This document shows, piece after piece, positions 21,226 through 28,097 of a stretch of DNA of 28,097 nt. The position numbers were made by a program, and so were the translations under genes. Source of the DNA: JAAYRQ01 sp035647815 (GTDB lineage Bacteria; Bacillota; Syntrophomonadia; Syntrophomonadales; Syntrophomonadaceae); NCBI GenBank assembly GCA_035647815.1, contig DASRMR010000052.1, forward strand, positions 1 to 28,097, read 5' to 3'. The notes beneath the pieces are model-generated. The model was given only the letters and a program-made list of their open reading frames with translations, made no database searches and was not told where the DNA came from. How positions within the stretch are numbered: position 1 is the stretch's first letter; the number at the start of each line of letters is the position of its first letter.

Positions 21226-21795
21226 ATGAGATTATCTACCCAAGAATTAGTATTGGCAGCTATGTTTACTGCCTTGATGTGTATAGTAACCATGTTAGTA
21301 CGAATCTTCCAACCTATCCTCATAATACCATTTAGCTTACAACCTTTTATCATGTTATTAGCTGCTTGCATTTTACCACCACGTGGTGCGCTGCTAAGTA
21401 TGTTAGCTTATCTAGCTTTAGGCATAATCGGAATACCAGTATTTTCAGCTCCACCTTATGCTGGACCAGCTTATATATTATTACCTAGTTTTGGCTTTAT
21501 ATTAGGATTTCCCTTAGCTGCTTATGTACAATCTAAGTTGATAAGGAGAAACAATTTACCTAATTTTATTTTAGCTGGTATAGTAGGGATCCTTATTTTA
21601 TACCTTATTGGCTTACCTTATATGTATGTAATGCTAAACTTTTATATAGGGGAAGCTGTCAATGTAATGACTATACTCAAAATAGGATTTATACCTTTTA
21701 TTACTTTTGATATATTAAAAATTATTCTAGCTAGCTGGTTAGCATTAAAATTAATACAAAGATTAGATTTACAAAGGGACCTTCCCATAAGATAA
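21226..21795 (+). CDS. bioY: Biotin transporter substrate-binding subunit BioY
   Basis: BioY is the S component of ECF-type biotin uptake systems. The 189-residue protein is strongly hydrophobic with six predicted membrane helices and the BioY signatures PFSLQPFIMLLAACILPPRG and YLALGIIGIPVFSAPPYAGP, with GFILGFPLAAYV in the middle. No ATPase (EcfA) or EcfT gene is adjacent, so it either uses a shared ECF module or acts alone. The BirA operator at 21183-21214 directly supports biotin as substrate. coaX begins 60 bp downstream and may be cotranscribed. Confidence 0.95.
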   Translation: MRLSTQELVLAAMFTALMCIVTMLVRIFQPILIIPFSLQPFIMLLAACILPPRGALLSMLAYLALGIIGIPVFSAPPYAGPAYILLPSFGFILGFPLAAYVQSKLIRRNNLPNFILAGIVGILILYLIGLPYMYVMLNFYIGEAVNVMTILKIGFIPFITFDILKIILASWLALKLIQRLDLQRDLPIR

Positions 21796-21855
21796 TAAAA
21801 GAGAAGATGGATTATATAAAAATTCTTAGTAGCTGGGAAAAGAGGAAGTGGGCAT

Positions 21856-22632
21856 ATGATTTTAGTTTTTGATGTAGGAAACACCAACATGGTTATCGGA
21901 GCTTTTGATCAGGAAAAATTGATTACTAATTGGAGAATTAGTACTGATGTTCTGCGTACTTGTGATGAATACGGTATGATTTTAAAAGCTCTTTTTGATT
22001 ATAATAATCTAGAAATAAGCCGAGTAAATGCTGTGGTTATATCATCTGTAGTACCTAGCTTAATGATGGAACTAGAGGAACTGAGCAAAAAATACTTCTT
22101 CTGTACCCCACTTATAGTTGGTCCAGGTATTAAGAGCGGGATTGCTATTAAGTATGAGAATCCTCGTGAAGTAGGAGCTGACAGGGTAGTTAATGCAGTA
22201 GGAGGATTTAGAAAATATGGTGGACCACTTATAATTATAGATTTCGGAACTGCTACTACTTTTTGTGTAATAAACGACAAAGGTGAATATCTCGGTGGTG
22301 CGATTGCTCCTGGTATTAAGATTTCTACTGAAGCCTTAGTAGCGAGGGCTGCTAAATTGCCTAGGGTAGAATTAGTAAAACCTAAAAACCTCATAGGTAA
22401 AAATACTGTGGCTAGTATGCAATCAGGCATTATATATGGATTCGCAGGTCAAATCGAAGGTATAGTAGCTCGTATGAAAAGAGAAATAGGTGCAGAAGTT
22501 AAGGTAATAGCTACAGGTGGTTTAGCTACTCTTATGGCTCAAGAAACCGATGTTATCGATGTAGTTGATGACCTTTTGACTTTAGATGGATTAAGAATAA
22601 TATATGAAATAAATAGAGGGATAGATGCTTAA
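21856..22632 (+). CDS. coaX: Type III pantothenate kinase
   Basis: CoaX phosphorylates pantothenate with ATP, the first committed step to CoA; type III enzymes belong to the ASKHA fold and are not inhibited by CoA. The 258-residue protein shows LVFDVGNTNMVIGAF (residues 3-17), the VISSVVPSL region, ENPREVGADRVVNAVGG, IIDFGTATTFCVI, GGAIAPGIKIS, and IATGGLA. The purine-rich GAGGAAGTGGG precedes ATG 21856. Its end overlaps dusB by 8 nt. It can use pantothenate made by the panB-C-D products a few kb upstream. Confidence 0.97.
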   Translation: MILVFDVGNTNMVIGAFDQEKLITNWRISTDVLRTCDEYGMILKALFDYNNLEISRVNAVVISSVVPSLMMELEELSKKYFFCTPLIVGPGIKSGIAIKYENPREVGADRVVNAVGGFRKYGGPLIIIDFGTATTFCVINDKGEYLGGAIAPGIKISTEALVARAAKLPRVELVKPKNLIGKNTVASMQSGIIYGFAGQIEGIVARMKREIGAEVKVIATGGLATLMAQETDVIDVVDDLLTLDGLRIIYEINRGIDA

Positions 22633-23581
22633 AATTGGTAATGTACAAATCAAAAATCGTGTGATTGCAGCACCGATGGCAGGTGTTACAGATAAAGCTT
22701 GGCGTATAATGGCTAAAGAATTTAATTGTGGTCTAGTATATACGGAAATGGTAAGCGATATGGGTTTAGTATATGAACAGTTGCGAACCGAAATGATTGC
22801 TGATACTAAAGGGGAAGAACCACCTATTACTATTCAGATTTTTGGTTCTAATCCAGATTCTTTAGAAAAGGCTGCTTATAAGGTAGAAAACCTAGGTGCT
22901 AAAATAATAGATATCAATATGGGTTGTCCTACTCCTAAAATAGTAAGAAATGGTGATGGGGCAGCTTTGATGCTGGATTTAGTTAAGGCTCGGGAAATTA
23001 TCCGCCGGGTAGTCAACATAACTACAGTTCCTATTACTATCAAGTTTCGCAAAGGTTGGGATGATAACCAGGTTAACTGTGTGGAACTAGCTGGTATTGC
23101 AGAACAGGAAGGTGCCAGTGCGATAGCTATCCATGCTCGTACCCGAGATCAATATTATGCCGGAGCTGCTGATTGGGATGCTATTAAAATGGTGAAGGAA
23201 CAGGTCAGTATTCCCGTAATAGGTAATGGAGACATCTGGACAGCTGAAAATGGTCTGCAAATGATAGATTACACTAATTGTGATGCAGTAATGATAGGCC
23301 GTGCTTCTATGGGCAACCCTTTTATATTTCAACAGACAGTAGAATTAATTGAAAATGGCCGAATAATTGAAGGCCCATCTTTAGAAGAGCGAATAACTAC
23401 AGCTATTAAACATCTAGATTTAGCTTGTGAACTTAAAGGTGAGCTAATAGCTACCCGTGAAATGCGTAAACACTTAGCCTGGTACATCAAAGGCATAAAA
23501 GGGGCAGCTCGTTTACGCGATGAAATAAACCAAACTAAGAATAAAGAAGAGATGATAAAAATATTAAATAAAATCAGGTAA
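22625..23581 (+). CDS. dusB: tRNA-dihydrouridine synthase (DusB family)
   Basis: Dus enzymes are FMN-dependent TIM-barrel proteins that reduce specific uridines in tRNA. The 318-residue protein has VIAAPMAGVTDKAWRIM, IFGSNPDSLEKAA, DINMGCPTPKIVRNGDGAAL with catalytic Cys101, KFRKGWDDN, AIAIHARTRDQYYAGAADW, VIGNGDIW and MIGRASMGNPFIF, and a C-terminal helical tRNA-binding domain. ATG 22625 overlaps the stop of coaX (ATGCTTAA). In B. subtilis the equivalent gene also lies shortly before lysS. The exact uridine modified is not evident from sequence. Confidence 0.96.
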   Translation: MLKIGNVQIKNRVIAAPMAGVTDKAWRIMAKEFNCGLVYTEMVSDMGLVYEQLRTEMIADTKGEEPPITIQIFGSNPDSLEKAAYKVENLGAKIIDINMGCPTPKIVRNGDGAALMLDLVKAREIIRRVVNITTVPITIKFRKGWDDNQVNCVELAGIAEQEGASAIAIHARTRDQYYAGAADWDAIKMVKEQVSIPVIGNGDIWTAENGLQMIDYTNCDAVMIGRASMGNPFIFQQTVELIENGRIIEGPSLEERITTAIKHLDLACELKGELIATREMRKHLAWYIKGIKGAARLRDEINQTKNKEEMIKILNKIR

Positions 23582-23585
23582 AAAT

Positions 23586-23619
23586 CAGGACTAGGTGATA
23601 AAGGCCAGTCCTATTTTTT
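23586..23619 (+). terminator. Intrinsic terminator after dusB
   Basis: AGGACT (23587-23592) pairs with AGTCCT (23607-23612), with weaker GG/CC pairing inside the loop, followed by ATTTTTT. It ends the bioY-coaX-dusB run. Confidence 0.8.
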
Positions 23620-23626
23620 GTTGTGC

Positions 23627-23656
23627 TTGCATATTTATATAAGCGAATGCTAAAAT
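23627..23656 (+). promoter_or_regulatory. Candidate extended -10 promoter for the HTH gene
   Basis: TAAAAT (23651-23656) is preceded by TGC, an extended -10 motif, and by TTGCAT (23627-23632) at 18 bp. Just downstream are two direct copies of CTTTGTG, 12 bp apart (23666-23672, 23678-23684), and the small palindrome TTGTGAACAA (23668-23677), a possible operator near the transcription start. Confidence 0.5.
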
Positions 23657-23700
23657 AGAAAAAACCTTTGTGAACAACTTTGTGCGCAGGAGAAATGAAA

Positions 23701-24231
23701 ATGGATTTTTATCGTATCCAGGAAAAAATCATAAGTTGGCAAAAGCTTGAAACTACTTTGCGAAAAACCCTTTCATTAAGATCTAAAGGACTTTCCCAGC
23801 AAGAAGTTGCAGACCGTCTAAAAATAGACCGTACTTTTGTATCGCGTTTAGAAGGTATAGGGGAATTACGCAAAGGGCAAACGATCGCCTGTGTAGGCTT
23901 CCCTATTATTAATAAGGAAGAAATAGAAGAGATTTTACAGGATGAAGGAGTAGAATTAATCCTACTGATGACAGAAGTTGAACGTTTAGATTTTATTAAT
24001 AATAGTTCAGGTAAAGAACTGCTAAATGAATTAATGAATATTACAGCTAAGTTTATGCCTTATGAAATCGTAATCTGTATCGGTTCTGATGAAAGGATTA
24101 AGCTGGTGGAAAACATTTTAGATGGGCAGGTTATTCCTGTTGAAATAGGATCTTCTCCCATAACCGAAGATAAATGGGTTGATCCTGCTAGAATTCGTCA
24201 CATCCTAAGTTCGATTAAATCAGCTCGGTAA
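23701..24231 (+). CDS. HTH-domain regulator of unknown function
   Basis: The 176-residue protein has an XRE/sigma-like helix-turn-helix at about residues 28-54 (SKGLSQQEVADRLKIDRTFV then SRLEGIGEL), followed by an alpha/beta domain of about 110 residues (IACVGFPIINKEEIEEILQD; IVICIGSDERIKLVENIL; VIPVEIGSSPI) that I do not recognise; it may sense a ligand. ATG 23701 is taken as start because CAGGAG (23687-23692) is 8 nt upstream; ATG 23695 would be too close. It opens a three-gene run between dusB and greA with its own promoter. Its target is most simply the neighbouring genes, by position only. Confidence 0.75.
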   Translation: MDFYRIQEKIISWQKLETTLRKTLSLRSKGLSQQEVADRLKIDRTFVSRLEGIGELRKGQTIACVGFPIINKEEIEEILQDEGVELILLMTEVERLDFINNSSGKELLNELMNITAKFMPYEIVICIGSDERIKLVENILDGQVIPVEIGSSPITEDKWVDPARIRHILSSIKSAR

Positions 24232-24288
24232 AACTATTCATAATATGTATGCGTAAGTTTGCGTCTAATAAAAAGGGGAGAATTATTA

Positions 24289-25197
24289 GTGAAACATATA
24301 TTAAGTGTAAGTCTAGGCTCTTCTAAAAGGGATCATGCTTTTGAAACCGACTTTATGGGGGAGAAATTCAGAATCGAACGGATCGGGACTAATGGAAACT
24401 GGGAAGATGCTATACAACTTATAAAAGATAATGATGGTAAAGTAGATGCTTTTGGTATGGGCGGTATAGACTTATATATAAATATAGCTGGTAAGCGTTA
24501 TATAATCGAAGATGCTAAACGGTTAATTGTTCATGCTAAAAAAACCCCTATGGTTGATGGATCTGGACTCAAAAACACTTTAGAAAGAAAATGTATTATG
24601 GATATTCATAATAATAATATAATAAATCTTAAAGACAAGAAAGTTCTAATGGTATGTGCAGTTGATCGCTTTGGAATGGCGGAAGCCTTCGAAGATGTCG
24701 GTGCTAAACTTACCTTAGGTGATTTTATTTATACTGTCGGCATACCTCTACCTTTACGGTCCTTGAAAGCTTTGAAAGTACTAGGACAAATTGCAGCACC
24801 TTTTGTAGTTAAAATGCCTTTTGATAAACTTTATCCTACTGGTTCACAACAAGATAGCATAATTCCTAAACATTCGAAATATTATTATGATGCAGACATA
24901 TTAGCAGGAGATTTTAATTATATTCGTCGTTATTTGCCGGAAAAGTTAGATGGGCAAGTTATTATTACTAATACTACTACCCAAGAAGATATGGTCATGC
25001 TCAAGGAAAGAGGGATTAGTAAAGTTATTACTACTACTCCTGATATGGGTGGTCGTTCTTTTGGTACCAATGTCATCGAAGCTATAATAGTCAGCATTAT
25101 GGGTAGAAAAATTGATGATATTGCACCTGAAGACTATTATCATATGTTAGTAGAATTAAATCTAGAACCGGGGGTAGTTGATTTCGGGGGGGTTTAA
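24289..25197 (+). CDS. Conserved protein of the type often labelled quinate 5-dehydrogenase; function unproven
   Basis: The 302-residue protein begins MKHILSVSLGSSKRDHAFET and contains DAFGMGGIDLYINIAGKRYI, a KTPMVDGSGLKNTLER segment, KVLMVCAVDRFGMAEAFEDV, ADILAGDFNYIRRYLPEKLD and TTPDMGGRSFGTNVIEAI. From memory, relatives in Clostridia carry the label quinate 5-dehydrogenase, but I see no GxGxxG-type NAD(P)-binding loop and no quinate or shikimate genes nearby, so I would not rely on it. GTG 24289 is the start, with AAAAGGGGAG (24271-24280) 8 nt upstream. Its stop overlaps the next ATG (TAATG, 25195-25199), so the two proteins are likely made together. Confidence 0.7.
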   Translation: MKHILSVSLGSSKRDHAFETDFMGEKFRIERIGTNGNWEDAIQLIKDNDGKVDAFGMGGIDLYINIAGKRYIIEDAKRLIVHAKKTPMVDGSGLKNTLERKCIMDIHNNNIINLKDKKVLMVCAVDRFGMAEAFEDVGAKLTLGDFIYTVGIPLPLRSLKALKVLGQIAAPFVVKMPFDKLYPTGSQQDSIIPKHSKYYYDADILAGDFNYIRRYLPEKLDGQVIITNTTTQEDMVMLKERGISKVITTTPDMGGRSFGTNVIEAIIVSIMGRKIDDIAPEDYYHMLVELNLEPGVVDFGGV

Positions 25198-26138
25198 TGT
25201 TAAATCTTGATTTTGCATTTCTTAATTTAATAAATAAAGATAAAAAGGGGTTAGCTAGTCAGAAGTATTTTCTGGAAAAGTTAACCCCTATATTTTTCAA
25301 ACCTCGACTCGAAAAATTAATCGACTTGAGAAATGTGAGCTTAAAAGGCTGTAATATTTCAGTTCCACTCGGAATAAATAATTTTCAAATGTTAAACCAG
25401 GACCTACAAAATGACTTGCTAGATAAATCGTTTAATATTGTCAATGAATACGGCATACACTATATGGCAGTCGATAGAAAGCTCAAGCTTTTATTAAGGG
25501 GATTAACTAATTATAGATCATTAGTTTTTGGAGATAATTTTATAAAGGCACTAGCTAATGTAGTTATTGCAGATACCTTGAACAAACATTCCATAAAAAA
25601 AATTATCATAATCGGTGAAACTGAGCGATTTGAGGATTTCCTAGAAGTCATAACTAGCTATGAATTACCCTTATCTCTTCAAAACCAAAATCCTCACTAT
25701 CACGAAAAAATGACTTACCGTATGTTATATGAAAGAGGGTGTGCTGTTAGCAATAGTTATATATCCCCAGATGAATGGGGGGAAAAGGATATAATAATAA
25801 ACTTCGACCAGGGAGATGGGCAATTATCCATAAGTTCACCAGATCTTTATTATTTCGAATTTGCTAATAACAAGGTAAATCTGGCACCTAAATTAGAAGA
25901 GAAATTAGGGCTTAGTGGTATAGAACCGAATATTAGTAGTTTAGCACCCATTTTAGAAACTTCCTTATGGAGAAAAGCAGGATTTTTGCATCTGGGTGAA
26001 GAACAAAGCTATGCGAAAGAATTAATAAATGGTAAGGCTTTTCTGACCTTACAAAAAACAGGAGATAGATGGGGATTATGGGACCAGTTTCTTGACAATG
26101 GAATTTGGGGTCTATATAATACCTTAAAGACATCATAA
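25197..26138 (+). CDS. Unknown protein coupled to the quinate-dehydrogenase-like gene
   Basis: The 313-residue protein is not one I recognise. It looks soluble: mixed alpha/beta composition, no signal peptide and no membrane segment. A central stretch KKIIIIGETERFEDFLEVIT (about residues 133-152) looks like a beta-strand and helix of a nucleotide-binding-type fold but lacks a full glycine motif. The N-terminal half has VPLGINNFQMLNQDLQNDLL, and the C-terminal half is rich in aromatic residues (WGLWDQFLDNGIWGLYNTL). It starts at ATG 25197, one base into the previous stop codon, so translation is coupled. A distant dehydrogenase-like subunit is possible but not shown. Confidence 0.7.
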   Translation: MLNLDFAFLNLINKDKKGLASQKYFLEKLTPIFFKPRLEKLIDLRNVSLKGCNISVPLGINNFQMLNQDLQNDLLDKSFNIVNEYGIHYMAVDRKLKLLLRGLTNYRSLVFGDNFIKALANVVIADTLNKHSIKKIIIIGETERFEDFLEVITSYELPLSLQNQNPHYHEKMTYRMLYERGCAVSNSYISPDEWGEKDIIINFDQGDGQLSISSPDLYYFEFANNKVNLAPKLEEKLGLSGIEPNISSLAPILETSLWRKAGFLHLGEEQSYAKELINGKAFLTLQKTGDRWGLWDQFLDNGIWGLYNTLKTS

Positions 26139-26156
26139 GTGTTTAAAAAAAGGCCT

Positions 26157-26186
26157 ATCTACCTATTCTTGGGGTAGATTTATTTT
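26157..26186 (+). terminator. Possible terminator after the three-gene block
   Basis: ATCTACC (26157-26163) pairs with GGTAGAT (26173-26179) around a 9-nt loop and is followed by TTATTTT. The stem is short and the T tract is interrupted. Confidence 0.5.
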
Positions 26187-26208
26187 CAAGATTATAAATA
26201 GAATGTTG

Positions 26209-26230
26209 AAGCGGGATGACTCTCGCTTTT
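26209..26230 (+). promoter_or_regulatory. Hairpin in the greA leader, possible attenuator
   Basis: AAGCGGGA (26209-26216) pairs with TCTCGCTT (26221-26228), with one G-U pair, around loop TGAC, followed by TTATA. It lies 26 nt before the greA start. GreA acts on paused RNA polymerase, and E. coli greA is known to have a terminator-like leader, so feedback attenuation is conceivable here. Confidence 0.45.
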
Positions 26231-26256
26231 ATAAGTTTATAGATGGAGGCGATTAT

Positions 26257-26736
26257 ATGATAACTAGAAAAGAGGTACTATTAACTAAAGAAGGTCTGCA
26301 TAAACTAGAATCGGAGCTGGAACATCTAAAATCGGTCAAAAGGCAAGAAGTGGCGGAGCGGATAAAACAAGCGATTGCCTTTGGAGATATTACTGAAAAC
26401 TCCGAATATGAAGATGCTAAAAATGAACAAGCTTTCATAGAGGGGCGGATTTCTAGTTTAGAAAAGACTTTGAAAAATGCTCGGCTTATGGAAGATAGTG
26501 ACATTCGCACTGATGTAGTTTCACTAGGCACGAAGATAACTTTACAAGAGGTAAAATCTGGGCGGGAGATGGAAGTTACCATGGTGGCTTCAGTAGAATC
26601 TAAAATAAGAGATGGTAAGATTTCTGACGAATCACCCGTAGGTAAGGCGATTATAGGCAAAAAGGTTAATGATGTAGTTGAAGTAAACGCTCCTGCCGGA
26701 ATCATAAAATATAAAATTGTTAAAGTATCGAGGTAA
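26257..26736 (+). CDS. greA: Transcription elongation factor GreA
   Basis: GreA inserts its coiled coil into the RNA polymerase secondary channel and stimulates cleavage of backtracked RNA. The 159-residue protein has the N-terminal antiparallel coiled coil (LTKEGLHKLESELEHLKSVK) with the acidic tip FGDITENSEYEDAKNEQAF, and the C-terminal FKBP-like domain (VVSLGTKITLQEV, ISDESPVGKAIIGKKVND). ATG 26257 is chosen because GGAGG lies 8 nt upstream; an in-frame ATG at 26203 lacks a ribosome site and would read through the leader hairpin. It precedes lysS by 54 bp, a pair commonly seen in Firmicutes. Confidence 0.96.
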   Translation: MITRKEVLLTKEGLHKLESELEHLKSVKRQEVAERIKQAIAFGDITENSEYEDAKNEQAFIEGRISSLEKTLKNARLMEDSDIRTDVVSLGTKITLQEVKSGREMEVTMVASVESKIRDGKISDESPVGKAIIGKKVNDVVEVNAPAGIIKYKIVKVSR

Positions 26737-26790
26737 TAACAGATAAATTATAAATCTAAAGTGATATTGGTTTTTAAGGAAGTGTATTGA

Positions 26791-28097
26791 ATGTCGGAAC
26801 ATGAATTGCAAGAGTTGAGTGAACTTAAAAAGGTACGGTTAGAAAAGCTGGAAGAACTTAGACAAATGAATATAGAGCCTTTCGGAGCTAGATTTGACCG
26901 GGATACAATTGCCCAAGATATAATAGATGATTTTGATACTTATGAAGGTAAAAATGTAAAAGTAGCAGGACGTATCATGTCTAAAAGGCGACACGGTAAG
27001 GCTGGCTTTGCTAACTTACAGGATTTGTCCGGTATTATTCAATTATATTTGCGTCAAAATGACTTAGGCGAAGAAGTATATGACTTGTTTAAAAAGTTGG
27101 ATATAGGTGACATTTTAGGCATTGAAGGGGAAGTTTTCACCACTAAAAGGGGCGAGATTAGTATTCATGTAAGACAGCTTACTTATTTATCCAAATCCCT
27201 TACCCCCCTTCCGGAGAAATTCCATGGACTAAAAGATGTGGAATTAAGATATCGCAATAGATATGTTGATCTTATTGTTAATCCAGAAGTAAAAGAAGTA
27301 TTTATTAAGCGTAGTCGTATTATCAAGGAAATGCGAAACTATCTGGATAGCAGAGACTTTCTAGAAGTGGAGACTCCTATGATGCAACCGATTGCCGGTG
27401 GAGCTGTAGCTAGACCTTTTGTTACTTATCATAATGCACTCGATATGGAGCTCTACCTTCGTATTGCACCTGAGCTATATTTAAAAAGGCTTCTAGTCGG
27501 TGGCTTAGAAAAGGTTTATGAGGTTAATCGTAACTTTAGAAATGAAGGTATTTCTACTAGGCATAATCCGGAATTTACTATGCTAGAACTTTATCAAGCC
27601 TATGCAGATTATGAAGTAATGATGGAATTAACCGAGGATATGATTTCTACAGTGATGGAAAAAGTCAATGGCAGCATGGTCGGTGAATTTGATGGGCAAG
27701 TACTTGATTTCACCCCACCATGGAACCGTATTACCATGTTAGATGCGATTAAAGAACATACAGGTGTAGATTTTTCTACCATTAAAACTGATGCAGAAGC
27801 ACAAAGAGTTGCTAAAGACTTAAAGATAAAAGTTGATGAAGGATCACCTAGAGGTGTTATAATTAACGAGGTTTTCGAGGAGTTTGTTGAACATAAGCTT
27901 ATTCAACCAACATTTGTTTATGGACACCCAGTAGAAGTATCACCATTAGCTAAAAAGAATGTTCAAAACCCCGAGTATACGGATAGATTTGAAGTGTTTA
28001 TCATGCAAAGGGAAATAGCCAATGCTTTCTCCGAGCTTAATGATCCGATCGACCAAAAGGAACGGTTCTTAAAACAAGTGGAAAAAAGGGATAGTGG
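26791..28097 (+). CDS. lysS: Lysyl-tRNA synthetase, class II (3' end cut by window)
   Basis: LysS charges tRNA-Lys. The frame is open from ATG 26791 (AAGGAAGTG upstream) to the window edge, 435 codons of the usual ~490. It shows the N-terminal OB-fold anticodon-binding domain (VKVAGRIMSKRRHGKAGFAN, LQDLSGIIQLYL), motif 1 around RSRIIKEMRNYLDSRDFLEV and ETPMMQP, and motif 2 in VNRNFRNEGISTRHNPEFTM. The last part (VEVSPLAKKN, REIANAFSELNDP) approaches motif 3, which lies beyond the edge. Placement after dusB and greA matches Firmicute gene order. Confidence 0.97.
   Translation, partial: MSEHELQELSELKKVRLEKLEELRQMNIEPFGARFDRDTIAQDIIDDFDTYEGKNVKVAGRIMSKRRHGKAGFANLQDLSGIIQLYLRQNDLGEEVYDLFKKLDIGDILGIEGEVFTTKRGEISIHVRQLTYLSKSLTPLPEKFHGLKDVELRYRNRYVDLIVNPEVKEVFIKRSRIIKEMRNYLDSRDFLEVETPMMQPIAGGAVARPFVTYHNALDMELYLRIAPELYLKRLLVGGLEKVYEVNRNFRNEGISTRHNPEFTMLELYQAYADYEVMMELTEDMISTVMEKVNGSMVGEFDGQVLDFTPPWNRITMLDAIKEHTGVDFSTIKTDAEAQRVAKDLKIKVDEGSPRGVIINEVFEEFVEHKLIQPTFVYGHPVEVSPLAKKNVQNPEYTDRFEVFIMQREIANAFSELNDPIDQKERFLKQVEKRDS

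Noticed and set aside
24289..25197. Confident naming as quinate 5-dehydrogenase
   Set aside because: I see no Rossmann glycine motif, no quinate or shikimate pathway neighbours, and only a remembered database label for support.
26737..26790. T-box leader for lysS
   Set aside because: The gap to greA is only 54 bp, too short, and no T-box core is present.

Overview
This window is chromosomal DNA from a low-GC, endospore-forming Firmicute, most likely of class Clostridia. The evidence is spoIIE, yabP and yabQ in order, strong AGGAGG-type ribosome sites, frequent TTG/GTG starts, and a gene order that follows the origin-proximal block of Bacillus subtilis (flippase - mazG - rqcP - yabP - yabQ - divIC - yabR - spoIIE - tilS - ftsH ... 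folP - folB - folK ... dusB - lysS). A formate/nitrite channel gene inserted in this block fits an anaerobe that handles formate. I cannot name the genus from sequence alone. Every gene I support is on the + strand.

Layout. 1-142: C-terminus of a multi-TM flippase. 143-588: no gene; it holds a structured dispersed repeat. 589-4010: mazG, HU, rqcP, yabP, yabQ, a small HTH gene behind a cluster of DnaA boxes, divIC and an S1-domain gene. 4114-6127: a Ppx/GppA-type phosphatase and a FocA/NirC-type channel. 6323-8875: spoIIE behind a promoter with the 21-bp spacing and overlapping 0A-like boxes expected of Spo0A control. 9017-12963: tilS, ftsH, ndk; the hpt gene usually found between tilS and ftsH is absent.

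13110-23581 is a cofactor block. The folate segment is HD hydrolase - folP - folB - folK. The pantothenate/NAD segment is a DUF2520-type dehydrogenase - panB - panC - panD - nadA, ending in a terminator, followed by nadC. After a second copy of the dispersed repeat comes bioY with a clear BirA operator, then coaX and dusB overlapping by 8 nt. Pantothenate made by PanB/C/D can feed CoaX, and aspartate is the common substrate of PanD and the NadA branch.

23701-26138 is a three-gene block I cannot assign: an HTH regulator, a protein of the kind database records tend to call quinate 5-dehydrogenase but without a visible Rossmann glycine motif, and an unknown protein coupled to it by TAATG. It is the best candidate here for an undescribed system. 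greA (with a leader hairpin) and the first ~435 codons of lysS close the window.

Non-coding highlights are two copies of a 237-370 bp inverted-repeat-bounded element with a shared GC-rich core (four exact copies of a 20-mer in the window, one outside the element), covariation in a central palindrome, and arms that are exchanged relative to the core between the two copies. No tRNA, rRNA, CRISPR array or transposase gene was seen.
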